DNA from: a virus
IMG/VR virus record: IMGVR_UViG_3300020262_000001
Location: 1-20,964 of that record
DNA length: 20,964 bases
Strand: one strand, 5' to 3'
Positions 9,770 to 16,192 of the stretch are shown piece after piece. The translations under genes and the position numbers were made by a program. The first letter of the stretch is position 1; each line of letters opens with the position of its first letter. The notes beneath the pieces are model-generated. The model saw only the letters and a program-made list of their open reading frames with translations. It ran no database searches and was not told the origin of the DNA.

Positions 9770-12308
9770 GAGTAACAAGTTCAGGATAAATTGCTAAAAC
9801 ACTTAATGGCAAAGCTTGTTCTTGCTTAACCACGATATAACCGTCTGTGTCATAATCTCCCGGAAACTCTATTACCTTGTCACCTTCTAAAAAGGTACTG
9901 ACCGGTGTATCTAATGGATCTGAAGTTGTACGAAATGGAATTGAATCTAAATTTGTTAAACTGTTGCCTACCTTAGCACCAACAGTTTCAAAAAGTCTTA
10001 ATGTAACTTTGGATATTCTTTTAATTTTGCTTTGTGCGGTTCCGGCATATTCACCAGCTCCACCATCTAGTCGCATCGTCTGTAATATACTTGAGTACGC
10101 TAACCCCACTTTTACTTTTTTGGAGCTTCTATCTAATGTGATTGCTCCTGAACTAACCGTTTTGGTTGCGTGTGTAGCGCCATCTGCAAGGATGGTTACA
10201 GTTTCGCCTTCTAAATGTTCTAAACCTGTAATGCTTGTCGTTGCGGTTCCGTCATAACTTAAACCTGAATCTACAAAATGAAATACCTCTGGATCGGTTT
10301 CGTCAAAATCAAAATCTGAAAAAACTTCTACATAGCGTCTTGTTGTTCCGTTTATTGTTCTCTTACAAATACACCAAAGTTCATCTTCATTGAGCGAGCC
10401 TGATATTGATGCAATACTTTCAACAACCGAATTGCCTTCGCTTGTAACCGCAAGCCTTACATCGTCTGTGCTTGTAATAGTTAATAATCCAGCGCTATGA
10501 GTTGTTTCCCTGACTGTCACAACATTTGATGCTGGGTTTTCTACTGTAAAATCTTCGTGAGCATTAATCGCTGTATAAATATTATCGGCTGTCGTATCGT
10601 TATCCTGATTTGGTCTAAATCCTAATGTTTCATCTGGAGCTGTTCCTCCAGAAGATTCCGAAGTAAATGTTACCGATGTTCCATCGGATTTCGTTAATTT
10701 TAATTTTGTTCCAACTGAAATATTTGAATAGTCAGTTACCGTTATTGTGCATTCACCAAAATGACCGCCAAGTTTATGTCTGGTCCAAGCAACAACATTT
10801 TCAGATCTTTGGTAGCAAAGTGAACCAAGTACACCATCGTCTCTAACAACCCAGATTAAACTGTCCGGACTCTGTTGAAATTCCATTTCATTAACGCCGC
10901 TTTCTGTAACGGCATCATTGAGTATGGTTAAATCTGGAGCTACGTAAGAATCCTGGTCGAAATTATAAGCGAGTTCTCTTATTTTACGTTTTGCTCTTTG
11001 CAAAAAGATAACTGCATTTCCAACCGTTAAAGCATCAACGTTTGCGCTTCCATAGGAAGATTGTTTTTTAATCGTAATATTAGTTGGTGTAACAGCAGCG
11101 TCTGTGCCATCCGCCGATAAAGTATATTCACCGCCAGTTGTACCAATAATTAATGTACGTTGACTCTTCAAGTAGCGAATCGCATTTACAAAATTACTAG
11201 CTATCGTGTAAACCATTGCGTCAGCAGCATCCGTTCCGCTGGTCATGTTTTCATAATCTCCACTTTTGGAAAAGTAAAGAGTTTGAGGTTCATTTGAAGT
11301 AGCTGCAAAGACAAGTCGCTGTTCAAAAAAAGATACGCAAGATGGATGTCCAGTCGTATCGCTGAAGGCTCCTAAAGACCATGTGGTGCTTCCTGATCCA
11401 GTTGCGGCTTCAGTAATAGTCCAGGTGACTACTGTGCCACTTGTGTAAGCTGTAATCGTTCCCCAGCCGTCTCCCAATTCAACTTGTCTGCCAACATCGG
11501 TTGAAGCAAATAAACTTGAGGATGCCGTTAAGGTTCTTCCCGATCCGACTGTGGTTGCGCTTGTCGTTAAAGTTATTGCCGTTGTATTTTCAGAAAGAAA
11601 TGGACCTTTAGTAAAAGACACTTCTGATAAAGTCCACGAAGTATGTCCAGTTCTTTCCAATTTTGAAACTTCATGATTGGGATGCGTGATGTATAAAACA
11701 TCAGCGCTTTGAGCCGTCTTAATTTGAAATAATTCTGCGGTTAAATAATTTGTAGTAATTTGATAAATTTTATTTATAGTTCCAGCGGAGCTATAAGTAG
11801 AATAACCAGAAGTATCTACATTGTTTCCATCGACATCCTGTAATTCAAAAGTGTTGGTTGTTTTACTTGCAACTTTATAAGTCTTTCCATTGACTTGAGT
11901 CATTCCAGCAACTGCGGAAATTATAACAAAATCTCCATCACTGTAGCCGTGAGCTGTAGCTGTAACCACTCCTGGATTAGCTTTAGTTATTCCTGAAATA
12001 GTTATATCTCCCTCAAGGATTTGACCTTTATCTTTAAAGAATCTTATATAGCCGTTGCCAAATTCAAGCATATAAGTCTGTGTTGTGCTGAACTCAAACG
12101 GAATCAGTCTTGTTTTTAAACTACTGGTTTTAACTTCGCTTACAAATTTAGTTCCTATTCTTCTTGATGCCATTCCCTGAGGATGCACCATCATATTCTC
12201 TAAAGTTTTACAACCGGAGGAATACTTTTCGAAATCCGTTCTCCCCGAAAGCTTTGGACCAAATTCGCCAGCAACAAAGGAAGTTAAAGCTAGAGTTGTT
12301 TTTGCCAT
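9759..12308 (-). CDS. Tail tubular protein B (T7 gp12-like), 849 aa
   Basis: This is the nozzle of the short tail. The N-terminus is diagnostic: LTSFVAGEFGPKLSGRTD at residues 8-25, then KYSSGCKTLENMMVHPQG and TYMLEFGNGYIRFF. Later come ADVLYITHPNHE (202-213), RLVFAATSNEPQTLYFS (331-347) and ELWCICKRTINGTTRRYVEVF (643-663). Two extra domains appear inserted. About 100-176 (ITKANPGVVTATAHGYSDGD) is a module common in marine-phage versions. About 519-625 interrupts the stretch between KLGGHFG and VESIASISG with an independent beta-rich segment. The ATG at 12308 has only AT-rich sequence upstream and no Shine-Dalgarno match, unlike the capsid gene. A 147-nt noncoding gap with a plus-strand RNA candidate separates it from the 69-aa gene. 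Confidence 0.92.
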   Translation of the reverse strand: MAKTTLALTSFVAGEFGPKLSGRTDFEKYSSGCKTLENMMVHPQGMASRRIGTKFVSEVKTSSLKTRLIPFEFSTTQTYMLEFGNGYIRFFKDKGQILEGDITISGITKANPGVVTATAHGYSDGDFVIISAVAGMTQVNGKTYKVASKTTNTFELQDVDGNNVDTSGYSTYSSAGTINKIYQITTNYLTAELFQIKTAQSADVLYITHPNHEVSKLERTGHTSWTLSEVSFTKGPFLSENTTAITLTTSATTVGSGRTLTASSSLFASTDVGRQVELGDGWGTITAYTSGTVVTWTITEAATGSGSTTWSLGAFSDTTGHPSCVSFFEQRLVFAATSNEPQTLYFSKSGDYENMTSGTDAADAMVYTIASNFVNAIRYLKSQRTLIIGTTGGEYTLSADGTDAAVTPTNITIKKQSSYGSANVDALTVGNAVIFLQRAKRKIRELAYNFDQDSYVAPDLTILNDAVTESGVNEMEFQQSPDSLIWVVRDDGVLGSLCYQRSENVVAWTRHKLGGHFGECTITVTDYSNISVGTKLKLTKSDGTSVTFTSESSGGTAPDETLGFRPNQDNDTTADNIYTAINAHEDFTVENPASNVVTVRETTHSAGLLTITSTDDVRLAVTSEGNSVVESIASISGSLNEDELWCICKRTINGTTRRYVEVFSDFDFDETDPEVFHFVDSGLSYDGTATTSITGLEHLEGETVTILADGATHATKTVSSGAITLDRSSKKVKVGLAYSSILQTMRLDGGAGEYAGTAQSKIKRISKVTLRLFETVGAKVGNSLTNLDSIPFRTTSDPLDTPVSTFLEGDKVIEFPGDYDTDGYIVVKQEQALPLSVLAIYPELVTHDG

Positions 12309-12316
12309 ATAATTTT

Positions 12317-12345
12317 TTGACTATCTATCTGAGTAATTTATTAAT
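12317..12345 (+). promoter_or_regulatory. Candidate sigma70-type promoter for the plus-strand RNA
   Basis: TTGACT at 12317-12322 matches the -35 consensus in five of six bases. A -10-like element lies 16-17 bases further on (tattaa at 12339-12344 or attaat at 12340-12345, each four of six). The predicted start, about 12350-12352, coincides with the base of the long hairpin that follows. AT-rich DNA yields such matches by chance, so the evidence is mainly positional. Confidence 0.4.
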
Positions 12346-12349
12346 TATG

Positions 12350-12457
12350 TTAATTGGAACGACATAACCAAAAGGAGTAAAAAGTTGTTCTGATTAAAAC
12401 ACTATATACACAGCACAGAGGTGATTGGTTTTTGACGGATCAGTCACCTCTTTTTTT
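12350..12457 (+). ncRNA. Candidate small structured RNA, antisense to the operon direction
   Basis: About 108 nt, entirely inside the gap between the 69-aa gene and tail tubular protein B. Hairpin 1: TTAATTGGAACGAC (12350-12363) pairs with GTTGTTCTGATTAA (12384-12397), 14 bp including three G-U pairs. Its 20-nt loop shows AAGGAG at 12372-12377. A 19-nt A-rich linker follows. Hairpin 2: AGAGGTGATTGGTTT (12417-12431) pairs with GGATCAGTCACCTCT (12437-12451), 15 bp with up to four G-U pairs and a 5-nt loop, and runs straight into seven Ts. All wobbles become A-C mismatches if the minus strand is read, so the plus strand is the one that folds. The only coding overlap is two bases of the T tract with the stop codon of the 69-aa gene. 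No reading frame of more than a few codons is present. Function unknown. Confidence 0.7.
12417..12457 (+). terminator. Intrinsic terminator on the plus strand
   Basis: A 15-bp stem with a 5-nt loop (TTGAC) is followed immediately by TTTTTTT at 12451-12457. The outer eight pairs are perfect Watson-Crick (AGAGGTGA/TCACCTCT). On the minus strand the same stem is followed by GTGCTGTG with no T run, so it would stop transcripts moving left to right only, while all protein genes run right to left. Confidence 0.8.
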
Positions 12458-12665
12458 ATGCGTATTTCTTTTTCCAAATTTCTTTTTGGCTTAAATTTTT
12501 TTCATCGTCTTTTTGTTTTGTTTTGTGATCGATAATACCTGGATTAAATATTTCCACTAAAGCGTATCGATAAACCTTTTCAGATTTTCCCCATTGGAAA
12601 TGAATTAAGAATCTTGGTTCATTATACTGGGTAATATTTCTTGGATCGAATGCCGCTAAAGTCAT
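12456..12665 (-). CDS. Unknown 69-aa protein between tail tubular A and B
   Basis: I do not recognise this protein. It begins with a compact, possibly beta-rich half (residues 1-47, with FLIHFQWGKSEKVYRYALVE) and ends in a highly charged Lys/Asp/Glu-rich tail (48-69, KTKQKDDEKNLSQKEIWKKK). There is no signal peptide or membrane segment. The start overlaps the stop of tail tubular protein A by one base (TAATG), and the last codons of that gene supply a GAGG ribosome site. Position suggests a neck or tail accessory protein, but nothing in the sequence proves it. Its stop codon lies within the T tract of the opposing plus-strand terminator. Confidence 0.7.
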   Translation of the reverse strand: MTLAAFDPRNITQYNEPRFLIHFQWGKSEKVYRYALVEIFNPGIIDHKTKQKDDEKNLSQKEIWKKKYA

Positions 12666-13243
12666 TATAACCTCGCATCTACAAACTCTCCAGATTCTAT
12701 TGTATCCACGCTGTTCTCCGTAGCATCAATGAAACGTGCTTCACGTAATCGCTCGTTTGCCAAATCTCGATATTTAGTTGCCAGACTAGCATTATTCGTG
12801 ATCGAATAAGTAAGATCGGCAGCCAGGCTGGTTGCCAAAGCTTCGTATAAATAAGCATCATAATTAGTCGGATCAACATCAAGAGCAATGTAAACAAGAT
12901 ACACAGTCGTTTGTTCGGTTAACATATTTTTACCTTCAATTTTATACGGCAAATCCGCAGCGATGCTATCTGTTGTGCCGTTGTGAATTTTTACTACCCT
13001 TAGAAAATCTGCCGGAAGCGCATATGAATAGGTATACTCACAAACAGGTGCCGTTGAATTTCTCCCGAGTTCTATTCTCTTGATTAGACAGTTCCAGTTG
13101 TGACTCCTGAGAATTCTGTTGCGAATTGGAACAAATCGTTGATTGCACAAACGAGCGTTCTTTGTATCTTCTGTTATTGAAGAAATTGTGCTTGCACCCA
13201 AAAGATTTAAAGCACTATTACAAATATCTACTATTGAAGCCAT
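12665..13243 (-). CDS. Tail tubular protein A (T7 gp11-like), 192 aa
   Basis: This is the gatekeeper ring that joins the portal to the tail nozzle. The family pattern is clear: VDICNSALNLLGA at 5-17, RNRILRSHNWNC at 41-52, YALPADFLRV at 74-83, and an Ala-rich helix with DAYLYEALATSLAADLTYSITNN in the last third. The length is close to T7 gp11 (196 aa). A GGAG ribosome site sits in the end of the upstream 74-aa gene, whose stop overlaps this start (TAATG). Its neighbours, a 69-aa unknown and then tail tubular protein B, fit the T7 order 11-12 with one small insertion. Confidence 0.9.
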   Translation of the reverse strand: MASIVDICNSALNLLGASTISSITEDTKNARLCNQRFVPIRNRILRSHNWNCLIKRIELGRNSTAPVCEYTYSYALPADFLRVVKIHNGTTDSIAADLPYKIEGKNMLTEQTTVYLVYIALDVDPTNYDAYLYEALATSLAADLTYSITNNASLATKYRDLANERLREARFIDATENSVDTIESGEFVDARL

Positions 13244-13467
13244 TAACTATATTCTCCATGTTGATTAATTTCTTTGCACCATACATTTACTTGTGATGGC
13301 ACACCTATTTTGTTCATTCGATCAAACATTTCATTACCTAAATTTTTTCCAATTTCCAAACATTTATCCAAATCCGTATAAATAACTGGTTCTGGTTTTT
13401 CATAAAAATTAAAGCATTCGACGGAATTAATACAAATTAATCCCACGATTAAGTAGGTCTTGATCAT
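13243..13467 (-). CDS. Small exported protein of unknown function, 74 aa
   Basis: Residues 1-18 (MIKTYLIVGLICINSVEC) look like a Sec signal peptide: a positive start followed by a hydrophobic core. There is no good lipobox, because the residue before Cys18 is Glu. The mature part holds two Cys residues (C36 and C64) that could form a disulfide, around a helical segment (CLEIGKNLGNEMFDRMNK). A periplasmic location during infection is therefore likely by inference. The gene sits in the tail module between the capsid-side hairpin and tail tubular protein A. It does not look like a spanin or holin. The start has no clear ribosome site. Confidence 0.65.
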   Translation of the reverse strand: MIKTYLIVGLICINSVECFNFYEKPEPVIYTDLDKCLEIGKNLGNEMFDRMNKIGVPSQVNVWCKEINQHGEYS

Positions 13468-13492
13468 TATTTTTTTGTAAATTTATTTGAAA

Positions 13493-13518
13493 GACCTGGC
13501 GGATTTCTCCGCCAAGTC
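13493..13518 (-). terminator. Hairpin after the capsid genes, terminator-like
   Basis: On the minus strand GACTTGGCGGA and TCCGCCAGGTC form an 11-bp stem closed by a GAAA tetraloop. One U-G pair forms only in the minus-strand sense. It is followed by TTTC and an AT-rich stretch rather than a pure T run, so termination is probably partial. The position, just after the capsid-decoration block and before tail genes, is like that of the T7 late terminator after gene 10. It could equally serve as an RNA-stability or processing hairpin. Confidence 0.6.
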
Positions 13519-13527
13519 AGTTAATGC

Positions 13528-14049
13528 TTAGTGAACGTAAGTCACTTGCATTGTTATATCTCCATCAGCAGCAGAACTCGCTACTGTTTCGATAGTTAGC
13601 GCAATTCTCAAAGGAACGCCTGGATCGCTGGATAAACCAGCATCTTCCCAAACGAAGTTTGAAATATCACTTATGTTCCTAACTTCATAAGCAACTTCTG
13701 TACCTACTATTACAGCCGATTGAAGAGCTGCTGATGCCGTAGCATAGCAATCTCGATCAATAACTGCATTCGCAGCGTAATCAGAAGTTTTGATAGGTCC
13801 GTTATACACTCCAACGTCAGTTGCTAAGTTTGAACCACCATCCAATGCGTCATTGAATAGTTTAATACTTAGGATTTTTGCGTTACTAGGAACTTCAGCA
13901 AGTAAGATAATATCGTTATCATCTATATCGCCTGTTACAGCAGCAATTGTATCCATAAATACTTTTACGGTTCCAACAGAGCCTTTTTCTAGGAGTGTTC
14001 TTGGTGTCGTGTCTAGTCTGGTGATTTCTACACCTTTAGCAGTTGCCAT
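13528..14049 (-). CDS. Probable capsid decoration / minor structural protein, 173 aa
   Basis: The sequence is acidic and beta-rich, with few charged clusters, no Trp except near the end, and no signal peptide. Residues 44-82 (DDNDIILLAEVPSNAKILSI..., GSNLATDVGVYNG) resemble a class of small virion proteins encoded directly after the major capsid gene in many phages. The likely role is capsid stabilisation or decoration, inferred from that position. A strong ribosome site (TAGGAGA) precedes the ATG by about 8 bases, within a 15-base spacer after the capsid stop, so high expression is expected. Confidence 0.65.
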   Translation of the reverse strand: MATAKGVEITRLDTTPRTLLEKGSVGTVKVFMDTIAAVTGDIDDNDIILLAEVPSNAKILSIKLFNDALDGGSNLATDVGVYNGPIKTSDYAANAVIDRDCYATASAALQSAVIVGTEVAYEVRNISDISNFVWEDAGLSSDPGVPLRIALTIETVASSAADGDITMQVTYVH

Positions 14050-14064
14050 ATAATTTATCTCCTA

Positions 14065-14937
14065 TTATTCGTTACAAGGAATCTGCACTACTTTTTCTTC
14101 TTCCATACGAGTCGCACCTAAATCCATCGCATAATAAACTTGCGTTGAATATGATTTGTCTGCTCGTTCTGAAATTTTTGCAGAAATATCCTTGCCGATA
14201 CCTAGCTTGACTGCATCCTCTGTGAATGCAAACACTAAGCGATCGGTTGTGTAAGTCGAATCCTTGTTGAGTCTAGTCGACGTTATAAAATTAAATCCAA
14301 GAAAAGAATCTACAGTTCCTGTAGCTAGTGCCTTTACAACAGCATAATCACTAGAAGTGACTTCTGTTACTGCAAGTAAATCTTGAATTTGTTTTGGACC
14401 ACAAACGAGGTATCTCTTCAAAGAAGGATCTACATCGTTGTTATCCAGTATGTATTTAGCAGATCGCAATTTAGCAATTGTCAAACCGTCTGACTGGTCT
14501 GAAGTTGCTGTCTTTTGACTGCTTGGTAGTGGAGTAGAATCTCCGCCACTCACGCCGGTATTTGCAGAAGCGTTCATTGCAGTTATGATTACATCGTCTA
14601 TTGAACGATTCATCGCTGCTGCTGCTGCTTTGGCATAAGTAGAAGTAGGATCAATAAGCATCCTAACTTTGTCGGCGTCATCCACTAAGTCACCCCATTC
14701 GTAGGTATCAAGTGATAATTTCCGCCTACTGTGGGGAGTGTCAATCTGTGGGGTTGATCCATGCCTACTTGTTCGAAGTTGAGCGGCAGTTACACCGATC
14801 TGATCGAAAAAGGCAGATTTCCCACGAATTGATTCCACATCGACAGCATTTCTTAACTTGCTACCAGTTTGTTGTGCCAGTAACGACACGTTCGCCGAAT
14901 ACTGTTCAACAAATGAAGTTGTAATTTGTGTTGACAT
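14065..14937 (-). CDS. Major capsid protein, 290 aa
   Basis: HK97-fold capsid proteins of this phage class carry a conserved centre visible here: TPHSRRKL at 67-74, DLVDDADKVRMLIDP at 83-97, and AAMNRSIDDVIITAM at 107-121. Then come LRSAKYILDNNDVDP (157-171) and a C-terminal LGATRMEEEKVVQI. This is the pattern I associate with the Phage_capsid_2-type family rather than the T7 gp10 sequence itself. It is preceded by the scaffold gene and a 165-nt leader with a strong AGGAG ribosome site nine bases before the ATG, and followed by a decoration protein. The roughly 290-aa length suits an uncleaved capsid subunit assembled on a separate scaffold. The exact family name is by eye. Confidence 0.88.
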   Translation of the reverse strand: MSTQITTSFVEQYSANVSLLAQQTGSKLRNAVDVESIRGKSAFFDQIGVTAAQLRTSRHGSTPQIDTPHSRRKLSLDTYEWGDLVDDADKVRMLIDPTSTYAKAAAAAMNRSIDDVIITAMNASANTGVSGGDSTPLPSSQKTATSDQSDGLTIAKLRSAKYILDNNDVDPSLKRYLVCGPKQIQDLLAVTEVTSSDYAVVKALATGTVDSFLGFNFITSTRLNKDSTYTTDRLVFAFTEDAVKLGIGKDISAKISERADKSYSTQVYYAMDLGATRMEEEKVVQIPCNE

Positions 14938-15102
14938 ATTACAATTCTCCTGTGTTAGTGTTAAACAAATTTTCGGTTGATTATCTTTTTAAAAAGATCT
15001 TCCTGTATTTTATATCTACTCGATATTAGTCTTTCCCAATGTCAACAAAGATCTTGCGATTGTCTTTGTATCTTTCACTCTGCTTGCGCAAAGCAAAACT
15101 CT
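14938..15102 (-). promoter_or_regulatory. 165-nt leader of the major capsid gene
   Basis: This is the longest noncoding gap in the window. Read on the minus strand it contains, in order: a TGCTT/AAGCA hairpin, an ACAAAGA/TCTTTGT hairpin, a perfect TTGACA (15045-15040), an AT-rich TATAAAAT, the perfect palindrome ATCTTTTTAAAAAGAT (14983-14998), and the capsid ribosome site AGGAG (14951-14947). TTGACA and TATAAAAT are about 25 bases apart, too far for a normal sigma70 pair, so a promoter is suspected but not shown. A capsid-specific promoter or an RNA-processing site would fit the need for high capsid expression. Confidence 0.45.
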
Positions 15103-15972
15103 TTATTCAACATCCACTTCATTATTCTTTTGTTGAATTAATGACTGCATTTCTTTTACAGCGGCATCATGATTCAAATGATTTTTATCAAAGTATGCCG
15201 AGCCTGGTTGTTGTAATGCTGCAATTTGTTTGTTGATTTCAGACGTAGTTAAATAAGATGATGGTTCGCCTTTTACAAGACTATCTTCACTTAATTTACT
15301 CGCTAAGTTCGCAAACGCTTTGACAACAGTTGGATTATCTCCAAGCTTACTTCCATCGGCTAACAAAGTATTTGATATAAACTCGTTACCCAATGTGTTG
15401 GTTGCCAAAAGCCTGGCAGCACTTATTTTATCTTTATAAGCTGGTCCAAACTCTTTTCTTAAATTTTTTTCAGCCTCAAGGCGTGATGTTTCAGCCTTTG
15501 AATTAGCATTGATTTCAGAAGCATTTGCTAGTTCCTGATAATACTGAATTATTCCGTCAGCTTGCTGAGGTAATAATCCAAGCTTATGCGCTTGTTCTGA
15601 AAACGCCTTTAATGAATCCGAATCTAATTTACTTTCTTTCGGTAAATTATATTTATATCCATCTGGTGATTCTGGTTTTCCAAGTTTTTGATAAACCTGA
15701 TCCCAATCCGATTCCGTACTGTGCTTATTCGGAATTGCTATTTTATCCAAACCCACCATTCGCTGTGCGTTTAAATATGACTTTACAAAAGAATCCATTG
15801 AAGAAAAATTTTGTAAACTTTTTTCGTCTTGATATTCTTTAGGTATCAAGGTTTTAAAATCAACCGTTTGTTCTTGCGGTTGAGGTGTTTGGTCTGATGA
15901 TAAAACACTTGTAGTTGTCTCATCAGATTGAGTTGGTTGTTCATTAACAACCGCTTCAGTTGTCTGATCCAT
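15103..15972 (-). CDS. Scaffold (capsid assembly) protein, 289 aa
   Basis: The protein is acidic, Gln/Ser/Lys-rich and strongly helical, with a disordered N-terminus (residues 1-36, rich in Thr, Gln and Ser). The order is typical of podophage scaffolds: FKTLIPKEYQDEKSLQNF at about 39-56, SFVKSYLNAQRMVG, GKPESPDGYKYNLP at about 97-110, then long helices with LRKEFGPAYKDKI. It lies between the portal and the major capsid protein, where T7 gene 9 sits. It should direct assembly of the procapsid and leave before packaging. The ATG follows an excellent AAGGAG ribosome site that also encodes the last two residues of the upstream gene. Confidence 0.88.
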   Translation of the reverse strand: MDQTTEAVVNEQPTQSDETTTSVLSSDQTPQPQEQTVDFKTLIPKEYQDEKSLQNFSSMDSFVKSYLNAQRMVGLDKIAIPNKHSTESDWDQVYQKLGKPESPDGYKYNLPKESKLDSDSLKAFSEQAHKLGLLPQQADGIIQYYQELANASEINANSKAETSRLEAEKNLRKEFGPAYKDKISAARLLATNTLGNEFISNTLLADGSKLGDNPTVVKAFANLASKLSEDSLVKGEPSSYLTTSEINKQIAALQQPGSAYFDKNHLNHDAAVKEMQSLIQQKNNEVDVE

Positions 15973-15976
15973 AAGA

Positions 15977-16192
15977 TTACTCCTTTTTATTGACCATGTT
16001 TTTTATAAATATGAGAACGCTTCTTTGACCTTCAAGGAATGCGGTCTCGTGACTGTTGGATTTATCATGAGTGGTCACAAACTCATGGCATCGCTTTTCA
16101 AGATCTGAAAGAACTCGTTTTCCTTCATCACTTGCAAAAACAAATTTGTAGTCTTTGATAAGCTGACTAAGCTTGCTTGTTTGTTGCTTCAT
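15977..16192 (-). CDS. Bbp19-like small phage protein, 71 aa
   Basis: Residues 19-35 (FASDEGKRVLSDLEKRC) and 52-63 (FLEGQRSVLIFI) form the signature of the Bbp19-like family, small proteins found next to portal genes in many podophages. The molecular function is not established to my knowledge; a role in head assembly is inferred from location. The start lies inside the portal gene (26-base overlap in another frame), and the gene ends 4 bases before the scaffold start. Its final Lys-Glu codons and stop (AAG GAG TAA) provide the ribosome site for the scaffold gene. Confidence 0.8.
   Translation of the reverse strand: MKQQTSKLSQLIKDYKFVFASDEGKRVLSDLEKRCHEFVTTHDKSNSHETAFLEGQRSVLIFIKNMVNKKE

Noticed and set aside
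9317-9778. TTG at 9778 as the start of the gp13-like gene
   Set aside because: ATG codons at 9769 and 9766 fit the family start (MGNWIIKPF) better, and the TTG only adds three residues.
12372-12393. Mini reading frame after the AAGGAG in the plus-strand RNA
   Set aside because: The only start at suitable spacing is TTG and it is followed after one codon by TGA. The AAGGAG is more likely a loop sequence than a working ribosome site.
12417-12451. The same hairpin as a minus-strand terminator for the tail operon
   Set aside because: On the minus strand there is no T run after the stem and up to four pairs become A-C mismatches, so it would be a poor terminator in that direction.
15014-15076. 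GTG-started 20-codon leader peptide in front of the capsid gene
   Set aside because: It is short, has a weak ribosome site and an ordinary composition. Without conservation data it is not supported.
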